This document shows positions 25,431-33,467 of a stretch of 64,000 nucleotides of DNA, in pieces (position 1 is the first letter of the stretch; each line of letters begins with the position of its first letter). The notes beneath the pieces are model-generated. The model was not told the DNA's origin. It was given only the letters and a program-made list of their open reading frames with translations, and did no database searches. This stretch comes from an uncultured Nitrospiraceae bacterium. GTDB lineage: Bacteria; Nitrospirota; Thermodesulfovibrionia; Thermodesulfovibrionales; Dissulfurispiraceae. A program made the translations under genes and the position numbers. Location: positions 1-64,000 of the forward strand of contig CAIJNL010000041.1 in the NCBI GenBank assembly GCA_903822005.1, read 5' to 3'.

Positions 25431-28061
25431 TTATAATCCTGTCCCGCCCCGCAAGACAGTTCTGATCTTCTCAAAAAGCTCTTTTGGCGAAACCGGCTTA
25501 GGGATAAAATGGACCTCTTCTTCCACTCTTAGTTTGTCGGACAGGAAGTCTCCCGCATAGCCGCTCATCAGTATGATTTCCAGGTCCGGCTTTATGGCCC
25601 TGAGTTCCAGATAGGCATCTCCTCCGCTCTTGCGCGGCATGATAACATCCATCAGCACCAGATGAATGTCATCTTTATGCCGGCGAAATTTAGTGACGGC
25701 GTCGTCTCCATCATATGCTTCTATTACAGTATGCCCGAATCGTTGCAGCATCTGGGTCAGCGCCCGCCTTAAATTGCGGTCATCCTCAACCAGCAGTATT
25801 GTCTCTGTAGCGCCGTCAGGTTTAAAGTGGCCATCGTCTTCCTTTTCTTCCACTTGTATTTCAAGTGCCGGCAGATAAATCTTAAAAGCAGTTCCCTTGC
25901 CTGCCTTGCTGTTTGCGTCGATATATCCTTCGTGCTGCTTTACTATGCCGTAAACCATTGAAAGGCCGAGGCCTGTGCCTTTTCCCACTTCTTTTGTCGT
26001 GAAAAAAGGCTCGAAGGCCCTCTGGAGAGTAGCTGCGTCCATGCCCGCGCCACTGTCGGTAAATGTCATTAATATATAATCGCCACTTCTTCCATAGCTG
26101 TGCATTTTCATGAAGTCTTCGTCCAGGAATATGCGTTCAGTGCTTATGGTCAATTCTCCACCCTTAGGCATTGCGTCCCGGGCATTTGCCGCAAGGTTAA
26201 TAAGTATCTGGGCTATCTGGTTATCGTCCGCATTCACTGTTGTGTTTTGTTCAGTCAGGCGCAGGACAAGATGGATGTCTTCACCGATAGTCCTGGCCAG
26301 GATCTTTTCCGTTTTTTGGATGGTTGTATTCAGATTAATAGGCTTCGGATTACTGTGCTGCTTTCTGCTGAAGGCCAGAAGACTTTGCGTAAGTCCTGCC
26401 GCCCGGTCAGCCGCGTGGAGTATTTCTGAAACATAGGACATAGCCGTATCATTTTCTTTTAACTGCATCTGCAAAAGATATCCGATACTGACAATCACAG
26501 CGAGAATATTGTTGAAATCATGAGCGACGCCGCCTGCAAGCTGGCCGACGGCCTCCATCTTATGGGCCTGGCGAAGCTGGGCTTCAAGATTTTCTTTTTC
26601 TTTCTCGGCCAGCTTGCGTTCCGTTATATCGCGGTTTATAGCGTGATATTCTGTAATATTGCCCTGCTCGTCCCTGATCGCCACAGCGGATGCCAGTATA
26701 TTCAGTACCCTGCCGTCTTTTCTTTTCAGTCGCAGTTCGTAATCCTTAACAAACCCCTGTTCTTCTATTATCTTCTTATATGCAGCCCTTTCTTCCGGAT
26801 CACTATAAAGATCCCTGGCGATGTCCACCGCCAGTATCTCCTCTTTCGATCCATATCCAAAAATCTCAATTCCTGCCGGATTCATGTCGAGATATCTGCC
26901 ATCCGGAGTGGCGACAGAAATGATCTCATTTGTCTCTTCAAAAAACTTGCGGTAGTTTTCTTCTGATATGCTCCGCTTTTGATTCTGGATCTCCAGAGCC
27001 TCCGCCATCCTGTTAAAATCAGCCCCCAGCCTGCTTATTTCATCATCATTGCCGGTCACATCAACCCTGGCTTTCAGGTTGCCTTTTTCGAGCTCGGCGG
27101 TGGCCTTCTGGAGCAACTTCAGGCGGCGCATTACAAAATAATCACTGCCATACCATGCAACTATCAGAGCCAGCAGGGTTATTGCCAGGAGAGCGATCAG
27201 ATTGCTTATGAGCATCCCGTTAATGTTCGAAAAAACCGCTGCCCGTGAGATACCGTACCTGATCAGAATTGTGTCGTCCAGGCCCGGTACGGAAGTATAT
27301 GCATAAATTCGCTCGATGCCGTCCAGCGCTGATGATGCCGTAACAACCCCCTCTTTTAAAGCGCCTATCTTATTTGTGAGTTCAGTATTCGAGGCGCTCT
27401 TTCCGATCCATTTTGACGAGTCGCCACTGCGGTACAGAATTGTCGAGTTGTGATCAACTACCGTCAGCGTAGGCTCATACTCCCGTTGCAAATTTATCTT
27501 TCCGAGTTCGTCCTTTAACCAATCGAGTCCAATGGAGGCAAATACTATAGCCCTTAATTGCTTTTTATTGTCCAGCACCGGCAGGGCCGCGGTTATGGCA
27601 GGTTTGTTATAGACCCGTGTTATCACATATTCGCCAACGGCAAATCCTCTTTTATTGACAGCACTCTTAAAATAAAGCCGGTCCGCGACATTTACGGCCT
27701 TTGCAGTAGCAACTGCGCTGCAGAAAATGTCCCCATTCGGCTTTACCGCGGCAATATTTGCATACATGGGCAGATTTTTTTTGAGCGAAGAAACATACGC
27801 AGTGCATGCGGCATTATCGTACTCTCGTACCGCGGGCAATTCCGCGAGGGAGGTTAGCATCTGGCGCGACCCTGAGAATAGCTGCTCGAGACTGTGTGCT
27901 GCCAGTCGCGCTGTAATGATCGCGTCCCTTTCTATTTCAGAGTCCCGTTTTTTTAGCTGTTCGGAGGATGTATAAAATATGAATATAAGAGCCGGGATGA
28001 CTGCCAATGCAATAAGAAGTATAAGGCGAGTTCGCAGACTTTTTATAGCAATCATGCGCAT
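25431..28061 (-). CDS. hybrid sensor kinase, Cache-HAMP-PAS-HisKA-REC
   Basis: 876 residues. Order: transmembrane helix about 12-30; periplasmic double-Cache sensor about 35-270 (LPMYANIAAVKPNGDIFC, GEYVITRVYNKPAITAALPV, TLTVVDHNSTILYRSGDS); second helix about 280-305; HAMP; PAS about 370-480; HisKA with His514 in GVAHDFNNILAV; ATPase with TDSGAGMD and GTGLGLSMVYGI; C-terminal receiver with Asp805 in LVLMDVIMP. The internal receiver suggests a phosphorelay or feedback role, as in many deltaproteobacterial kinases. It lies 103 bases downstream of the heme oxygenase-like gene on the same strand and could be the output of that sensory block, but the link is only positional. Confidence 0.88.
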   Translation of the reverse strand: MRMIAIKSLRTRLILLIALAVIPALIFIFYTSSEQLKKRDSEIERDAIITARLAAHSLEQLFSGSRQMLTSLAELPAVREYDNAACTAYVSSLKKNLPMYANIAAVKPNGDIFCSAVATAKAVNVADRLYFKSAVNKRGFAVGEYVITRVYNKPAITAALPVLDNKKQLRAIVFASIGLDWLKDELGKINLQREYEPTLTVVDHNSTILYRSGDSSKWIGKSASNTELTNKIGALKEGVVTASSALDGIERIYAYTSVPGLDDTILIRYGISRAAVFSNINGMLISNLIALLAITLLALIVAWYGSDYFVMRRLKLLQKATAELEKGNLKARVDVTGNDDEISRLGADFNRMAEALEIQNQKRSISEENYRKFFEETNEIISVATPDGRYLDMNPAGIEIFGYGSKEEILAVDIARDLYSDPEERAAYKKIIEEQGFVKDYELRLKRKDGRVLNILASAVAIRDEQGNITEYHAINRDITERKLAEKEKENLEAQLRQAHKMEAVGQLAGGVAHDFNNILAVIVSIGYLLQMQLKENDTAMSYVSEILHAADRAAGLTQSLLAFSRKQHSNPKPINLNTTIQKTEKILARTIGEDIHLVLRLTEQNTTVNADDNQIAQILINLAANARDAMPKGGELTISTERIFLDEDFMKMHSYGRSGDYILMTFTDSGAGMDAATLQRAFEPFFTTKEVGKGTGLGLSMVYGIVKQHEGYIDANSKAGKGTAFKIYLPALEIQVEEKEDDGHFKPDGATETILLVEDDRNLRRALTQMLQRFGHTVIEAYDGDDAVTKFRRHKDDIHLVLMDVIMPRKSGGDAYLELRAIKPDLEIILMSGYAGDFLSDKLRVEEEVHFIPKPVSPKELFEKIRTVLRGGTGL

Positions 28062-28164
28062 TCAGTTTTCCCGGAAAGAAGCTGGTACGTGAATAACGTC
28101 AGATCCTTGTAAATCTTCCAATATATTCTAAGATAGCATTTAAGATCGTCTAAATCCAACAGTT

Positions 28165-29448
28165 TCAAACCGCAACAGAACGAGCCTGGGCAATTGTTTC
28201 ACGAACGGCGGAACACCATGCAGCATTGAAGCGTTCCGCATCTGTCAGCCAGGCCTCAAGCCCCGGCACAGCCATCTCAATCCCGGACTTTTCATCGCAT
28301 ACAGCAGAAACTATGAGGGAGGCCGTATTTTTCATTCTCCCGCCTAATTCATTGTCAGTCTTGGCAATGAAAGCCTGACATAGCGAGTTGAACACTTCTG
28401 AGCCTATGTGTCTGAGACGTTCTTTCTCAAGCCATGATACCGCGCCCAATAGCTTGTCATATTCATTCTGCTTTTCAGGAACTGTCTTTCCCAGCTCTTT
28501 GTGGAGATAGACAAGCTGGCGCTCCATAGTTATGCGCGGCATGCCCCGACTGGCAAGAACGCCGCTCAGCCAGACAACCTGGGAGATAATGAATGGAGGC
28601 ATGAGTGCTGTTAGTGTTGTCAGCCAGGCCGCATCACTATCCGTGAATCGTTTTCCGCGTTCGCCGTAGCGCTCATCAAAATAGGGGAACTCTTCGCGGC
28701 ATAATTTTCCCGAAGTTATTGCAGCTGCGATTTCCCTTTCATCGGCAGGCACTGCATGATTGCCTGCTTCAGGATTGAGGCTGGTGGATGTAAATGTCAT
28801 ACCGTCAGCCGCCGGCAATGGGAAAAGGCAGGCATGTATATCCTGCAGAAAACCGAAGGCTTCATGCGCCGCGGCAAGTATTCTCCCGGCAACCGCCCTG
28901 TCAGCCGTAAAACTGTTCATAAGATTCACAAAAGTATTCCAGTAATCACTCAGTCTGTTGCCATATCCTTCATAAAACGCTGCGCCGTTTGAGGCGTCAA
29001 CATTGAATGTCCGTTTTATATCAGGCAGGTGAACGCGGTTCCCAAGAACAGTTCCCTGGAGAACGTAGATATAGCCTAAAAGGGAAACCGGATCTTCAAT
29101 GCTTAACAGCCGTATTCTGGCCGCCATGGCATCCGCATGTCTCTTTACAGAAATGATTTCCGGAATCATCTTATAACCAAAACAGGCAATATCGCGAAGA
29201 AGATGAGTGAAGCGGCTCTCTCCGGCATCAAGAACAGCGCGCACGGACGGTTCCGCGCCAGACCTAGTTTCATGCTCAAGCGTGCCGAATGCCGCGGCAA
29301 ATGCCCTGATCTGATTGACATATGAGGCAAGAGGCAATGTCCCGCAGGTGAGGGCGGTAAAAAAAGGAAGTTCCTGTATCTTTTTGTGGAGCGGTTCTGT
29401 TTCCTGTCTGAGACGGAACATCAGAAGCCGGGACTTGTCCTGCTCCAT
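28165..29448 (-). CDS. heme oxygenase-like protein with extra C-terminal domain
   Basis: 427 residues. The first 210 match the bacterial heme oxygenase fold (BphO/HemO type): FRLRQETEPLHKKIQEL with candidate proximal His21, SYVNQIRAFAAAFGTLE, the distal-helix glycine motif GYIYVLQGTVLGNRV and FYEGYGNRLSDYWNTFVN. Such enzymes open heme to biliverdin, the chromophore of bacteriophytochromes; no phytochrome is in the window. The last 200 residues (from about 230) are an all-helical domain I cannot name. It includes WLTTLTALMPPFIISQ, then VVWLSGVLASRGMPRI, and by eye parallels the N-terminal domain of the cobalamin protein two genes upstream. A sensory role using heme or bilin is possible instead of, or beside, catalysis. 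The ribosome-binding site is AGGAGG. Confidence 0.65.
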   Translation of the reverse strand: MEQDKSRLLMFRLRQETEPLHKKIQELPFFTALTCGTLPLASYVNQIRAFAAAFGTLEHETRSGAEPSVRAVLDAGESRFTHLLRDIACFGYKMIPEIISVKRHADAMAARIRLLSIEDPVSLLGYIYVLQGTVLGNRVHLPDIKRTFNVDASNGAAFYEGYGNRLSDYWNTFVNLMNSFTADRAVAGRILAAAHEAFGFLQDIHACLFPLPAADGMTFTSTSLNPEAGNHAVPADEREIAAAITSGKLCREEFPYFDERYGERGKRFTDSDAAWLTTLTALMPPFIISQVVWLSGVLASRGMPRITMERQLVYLHKELGKTVPEKQNEYDKLLGAVSWLEKERLRHIGSEVFNSLCQAFIAKTDNELGGRMKNTASLIVSAVCDEKSGIEMAVPGLEAWLTDAERFNAAWCSAVRETIAQARSVAV

Positions 29449-29513
29449 AGGTCAATGCCTCCTGTCCTGTTCTGCATAAATACAATAATTAATGTCTCTA
29501 TTGTTTTGTCATT

Positions 29514-30146
29514 CTATTCTGCTTTATCCTGATATTGCGGGAAGAGCTTTGTCATGCAATCATCGCAAATGCCGTGACTGAATACTGCTTCGGAATGTGT
29601 AGTGATGTATTCCTCCAGTTGGTTCCAATATCCTTTATCGTCTCGTATTTTCTTGCAATACGAGCAGATCGGCAGCAGACCCTTGAGGACTTTGATCTCT
29701 TCCATTGCCTGTTGAAGGGCAACGTTTTTCCTGTGTAATTCCCGGGTAAGGTTGCTCAGTTCATTGTTCATCACTGTCATATGTTTCATTACAACCGCTT
29801 CAGTCGCCATGATCTGCTCGCTGAAGACAAGCATGTTGTCTTTGCGGTATACCACCCTGCATACAAGCATATGAGAAGACTGCCTGTCATTTGAAAAAAT
29901 AAGCTTCATGCCGTCAATTATCTTGCCTCCGGCTTCGTCGAGCAGTTTCACGCTTTCCGGAGTCAACAACTCTCTGATGTTCAGGCCCTCCACCGGCAAC
30001 TGTCTGCCGAACATTTCTTTAAAGGCATTGTTCACCCGGACAATAGACCCATCGTCTCCAAGTATAAACATGATAATCGTAGTTTGCCTCGAAAGAGAAC
30101 TGATGAGGCCCTCTGCATAATCCCTGAGAATCCCGTTATCTTCCAT
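29514..30146 (-). CDS. PAS-domain protein with C-terminal cysteine motif
   Basis: 210 residues with no transmembrane helix. A PAS fold occupies about 15-110 (TTIIMFILGDDGSIVRVNNA, FKEMFGRQLPVEGLNIRELL). A helical linker follows with coiled-coil heptads (about 120-160). The end has the conserved tail LPICSYCKKIRDDKGYWNQL and HGICDDCMTKLFP, two CxxC pairs often attached to PAS, REC or kinase proteins in deltaproteobacteria-like genomes and of unknown role (possible zinc or redox site). No output domain is present, so it probably works by protein contact. It starts nine bases after the cobalamin gene stop with AGAGGAT as ribosome-binding site. Confidence 0.75.
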   Translation of the reverse strand: MEDNGILRDYAEGLISSLSRQTTIIMFILGDDGSIVRVNNAFKEMFGRQLPVEGLNIRELLTPESVKLLDEAGGKIIDGMKLIFSNDRQSSHMLVCRVVYRKDNMLVFSEQIMATEAVVMKHMTVMNNELSNLTRELHRKNVALQQAMEEIKVLKGLLPICSYCKKIRDDKGYWNQLEEYITTHSEAVFSHGICDDCMTKLFPQYQDKAE

Positions 30147-30155
30147 GATATCCTC

Positions 30156-31277
30156 TCATGAGCAAAGCCGCTGTGCCGCAGTAACTGCTTCCCGAGCGTT
30201 TCCTGCAGTCGCATCAGCGCCAATTTCAGACCAAATATCCGGAACGGTCATGAAAACCCTGCCTCCCACCATGATTTTTATCCCCCTCAATGATTCTTTG
30301 TTCCGGATAGCAGTTATGAGTTTCTTGACCTCATCCAGATTAAACGGCATGATCACTGAGATCGCGAGCAATTGAGGCCTGAAGTCCTCCAGCAGTTCCA
30401 TCAGATCCTCCATAGGGGTGTTAGCGCCAAGATACCTTACCTGCCAACCATCCAGTTCAAGCAGGTCGGATACCATCCAGGCGCCGAGTTCATGAAGCTC
30501 GTTCGGGGCAGCCGTTATTACTGCCCGGCCCTTTGTAGGTTTTACAGCGACAATTGCTGAGTATAGCTGTGACATCACCCGACTCACTATCGAAGAGGCG
30601 AGATGTTCCTGAGCTACAGATATTTTCCCTTTCTCCCAGAGCCTGCCAATTTCATACATGGATGGCTGTATCACGCACAGGAGAAAGAATTCGAAATCTT
30701 CTGCATTTTTCACTTTGCGTGCCATTGCAAGGGCTTCCGTATGGTCGGCGCCAAGCAAGGCATCAAGAAACCTGCTTTGCTGCCCATCAGTAATCGTAAA
30801 CTCATTCACTGGAGCGTCAGAAGACATGTCTGCTATAAGGACCAGTCTTTCATGTGCCGTTAATATCCACCTGTAGACCTCAAGAATCAGGGGTTGATGC
30901 TCCGTGGCAAGTTGCCTCTCAACAGCAGCTATCCAGGCCCCGATTTCAATCGGGAAATAACCATATGAAAATCCGTGCGCCCGGTATATGCGATAGTCCC
31001 AGGAAATATTCTTCACAAGAAGCTCGAACTGGTTAAGTAACAAGACAGTAGCCATAAAAGACGCAAAGTTCTTATGACGCGTTGTCATTATCTCCATAGG
31101 ATTCCCGCCGGTAAGTGAAGTCAAATCCTCTCGGGCAGACATGGCAGCAGTTACTTCGTTGACAAGAGATTGCTTTATCGAGGAGAAGGCCTCTGCAGCC
31201 TCGGCAGAAACGGGCTTCAGCTTTTTAGCTTCGGCAATGAGTCGATAAAGATCTGCAGGCATGCTGTTTTCAGTCAT
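30156..31277 (-). CDS. cobalamin-binding sensor protein with CarH-type signature
   Basis: Starting at ATG 31277 (GGGGGAG six bases before; the frame extends seven codons more) this gives 373 residues. The C-terminal two-thirds is a B12-binding module: a four-helix cap with W214-x9-E224-H225 (WEKGKISVAQEH), the signature of AdoCbl photoreceptors such as CarH, then a Rossmann part with the lower-ligand His262 in ELHELGAWM and VGGRVF near the end. No MerR helix-turn-helix, methyltransferase or mutase domain is present. The N-terminal 150 residues are helical and unfamiliar (FMATVLLLNQFELLVKNISW, RAHGFSYGYFPIE). This organisation resembles AerR/CarH-like signalling proteins. It heads a run with a PAS protein and a heme oxygenase-like protein. 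Confidence 0.75.
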   Translation of the reverse strand: MTENSMPADLYRLIAEAKKLKPVSAEAAEAFSSIKQSLVNEVTAAMSAREDLTSLTGGNPMEIMTTRHKNFASFMATVLLLNQFELLVKNISWDYRIYRAHGFSYGYFPIEIGAWIAAVERQLATEHQPLILEVYRWILTAHERLVLIADMSSDAPVNEFTITDGQQSRFLDALLGADHTEALAMARKVKNAEDFEFFLLCVIQPSMYEIGRLWEKGKISVAQEHLASSIVSRVMSQLYSAIVAVKPTKGRAVITAAPNELHELGAWMVSDLLELDGWQVRYLGANTPMEDLMELLEDFRPQLLAISVIMPFNLDEVKKLITAIRNKESLRGIKIMVGGRVFMTVPDIWSEIGADATAGNAREAVTAAQRLCS

Positions 31278-31405
31278 CTGAAGCTCCCCCGGAAACATTT
31301 GGCAAACTATTAGTATAGTATAAGTGATTTCGTTTGATTTAAGAATTGTGTTGAAGCCCCGGGAACAAAACAGAATCCTTATCGCTGCTTTTCAGCACGG
31401 ATATT

Positions 31406-31446
31406 GAAAAAAACTCCCCCGGCTATCTGAGATGAGCCGGGGGAGT
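31406..31446 (-). terminator. Rho-independent terminator after lactate permease gene
   Basis: ACTCCCCCGGCT (31413-31424) pairs perfectly with AGCCGGGGGAGT (31435-31446) around a ten-base loop. On the minus strand the stem is followed by seven T residues (31406-31412). It ends the lactate permease transcript and separates it from the cobalamin gene downstream. Confidence 0.88.
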
Positions 31447-31491
31447 CTGACGCCACTAACCGATTTGGGCAGCGCGCTTAACCCGGGGGAG

Positions 31492-33168
31492 TTATGCGAA
31501 CTGGGTAAGCATACCCGCCGTTATTTTCGGCAGCATATCCGGGAATATCCAGGCCTGCAGTAAAATGATGGCCATAACGAACAGCAGGAGATATATCGAA
31601 TATTTGAGGGTCAGTCTTAAAATATCTGATTCATGCCCGACAAGGCCGACAGCGGCGCATGCAACAGCAATGGACTGGGGAGAGATCAGCTTGCCTATGT
31701 CAGCTCCGAACAGGTTTGCCGAGATCGTCAGCATCGGATTGAATCCGAGCTGGGTGGCGGTGACCTGCTGAAGTTTGCCGAATAGTGCGGCCGAAGAAGT
31801 GACCGATCCGGTCAGGAATACGCCCAGGTAGCCGATAATAGGAGAGACGACCGGGAAGAACATTCCTGTGTAAGTCGCAAAGGCCAGTCCGAGAGTGTAA
31901 GACATGCCCGAATAGTTGGCCAGGAAGCCGATGCCGAGGACCGAAGCAAGGGTGATGAGAGAATACATCAGCTGCCTGAAGGTCTTGGCCATGACCCTTA
32001 CGCCTGTTGCGGGGCTAAGCTTCAGGACAATCATCGACAATAAGCCCGAAATGAGCATCGCCGTGCCGGGAGCGCCGAAGTAATCCCAGCGGTAGCTGGC
32101 AGCGTACTTGGCGGGTGCGGCTACGATGGGGGCCGTGCGGAATACGACTCCGTCCAGACCGGGCCAGGAAGGAATCATCATAAACCATTTAAGGTCATTG
32201 GCAACGAATTTCTTGAAAGCCGGCATGCCCCATACACCCATGACGATCATGAGAATAAGGAACGGAGACCAGGCCTTGAAAATCTGGCCAAAGGAGTACT
32301 GGACTGCAGTGTCCTGTGCGGCATCAGTATCGTTAGGGAAGCGCCATATGGTGGCGGGATGCCAGACTTTCAGGAACACGCCCAGGCAGAGCATGGACAC
32401 GAAAGACGACAGAATGGCAGGCAGTTCCGGGCCCATGTACTGGCTTACAATCCAGTTGGTGATGGCATAGCTGATACCTGCCACAAGCGCCGCAGGTGCT
32501 ACGCCCATGATATTCCTCCATCCGGCCACAACACCCAGCATAAAGAAGGGAATTACTATAGCCAGTATGGTCATATCCAGACCGATGGCCTGAGATACGA
32601 TCAGGGGATTAAGTTCGGTTACCGTGGCCATCATAATGGTCGGAGTGCCAACCGGGCCGAAAGGAACTGGCGGTGTATTTGCCACAAGACAGATAACGGC
32701 TGCCGGCAGCGCCGGGAATCCAAGGCCTATAAGCATGGCCGCCGCAACGGCGACAGGAGCGCCCTGGCCTGACACACCTTCCATGAAAGCCGAAAAACAG
32801 AAAGCAACCAGAAGGGCCTGCAGTCTGCGGTCGGTCGACAATGAGGAAATGGAACTCTTTATGATTTCAAACTGACCTGATTCTACTGTCAGGTTGTAAA
32901 GGAAAACGGCTGTGAGAATGATCCAGCCTATCGGGAACAGGCCGGTGAACATTCCGAGTACCGAGGCGGACACCGCTGCCGTGATCGGCATATCGTAAGC
33001 TACAACCACAATCACAATCGTGAGCAGCAAGGTCGATACGCCTGCAATATGCCCCTTCATTCTCTGTACGGCCAGTGCCCAGAAAAGATAGAAAATAGGA
33101 ATTGATACCACGAGGGCGGTGAGTCCAAGGCTGCCGCCAAAAGCTGAGTAGTTATGTAACCATTGCAT
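31492..33168 (-). CDS. L-lactate permease family transporter
   Basis: A 558-residue polytopic protein (about 13-14 hydrophobic helices) of the LctP/LldP family (PF02652), which imports lactate or glycolate with protons. Family landmarks are VSGQGAPVAVAAAMLIGLG, NTPPVPFGPVGTPTIMM and near the end SSAALFGKLQQVTATQLG with NLFGADIGKLISPQSIAVAC. The length is normal. GAGAGG lies 11 bases before ATG 33168. No lactate dehydrogenase (lldD or lutABC) or LldR regulator is adjacent, so the substrate is assigned by family only. Confidence 0.9.
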   Translation of the reverse strand: MQWLHNYSAFGGSLGLTALVVSIPIFYLFWALAVQRMKGHIAGVSTLLLTIVIVVVAYDMPITAAVSASVLGMFTGLFPIGWIILTAVFLYNLTVESGQFEIIKSSISSLSTDRRLQALLVAFCFSAFMEGVSGQGAPVAVAAAMLIGLGFPALPAAVICLVANTPPVPFGPVGTPTIMMATVTELNPLIVSQAIGLDMTILAIVIPFFMLGVVAGWRNIMGVAPAALVAGISYAITNWIVSQYMGPELPAILSSFVSMLCLGVFLKVWHPATIWRFPNDTDAAQDTAVQYSFGQIFKAWSPFLILMIVMGVWGMPAFKKFVANDLKWFMMIPSWPGLDGVVFRTAPIVAAPAKYAASYRWDYFGAPGTAMLISGLLSMIVLKLSPATGVRVMAKTFRQLMYSLITLASVLGIGFLANYSGMSYTLGLAFATYTGMFFPVVSPIIGYLGVFLTGSVTSSAALFGKLQQVTATQLGFNPMLTISANLFGADIGKLISPQSIAVACAAVGLVGHESDILRLTLKYSIYLLLFVMAIILLQAWIFPDMLPKITAGMLTQFA

Positions 33169-33467
33169 AACTGTTATTACCTCTCTTATTTATAAGATTT
33201 TCGTCTCCAAAAAAGCGTCCCTCCCACATCCACTTTTGCACAACGATTTTCCCCAATCGGTCATGTCTTGCGCCGTAATATTCTGATAGGCTCCCCCTCC
33301 TTTTTCATGCAAATTGCCATAACTTAGCACGCAGTCAAGCCGGTCGTCAACAGTATTGGCGTGAATGGTCATTATTGCGACGTCAATGGCAATAATCCGC
33401 TTTAGTATGGCCGGCGTTATGCCGGGCGCCTGCAGGCACTTACGCAAGCAGGTTTATTCCGTGTCCG

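Noticed and set aside
33190-33447. 85-codon minus-strand frame between the lactate permease and the nucleotidyltransferase fusion
   Set aside because: It would start at TTG, has no ribosome-binding site, and its sequence matches no family I know. The 299-base gap is better read as the upstream region of the permease gene, although a decayed small gene cannot be excluded.
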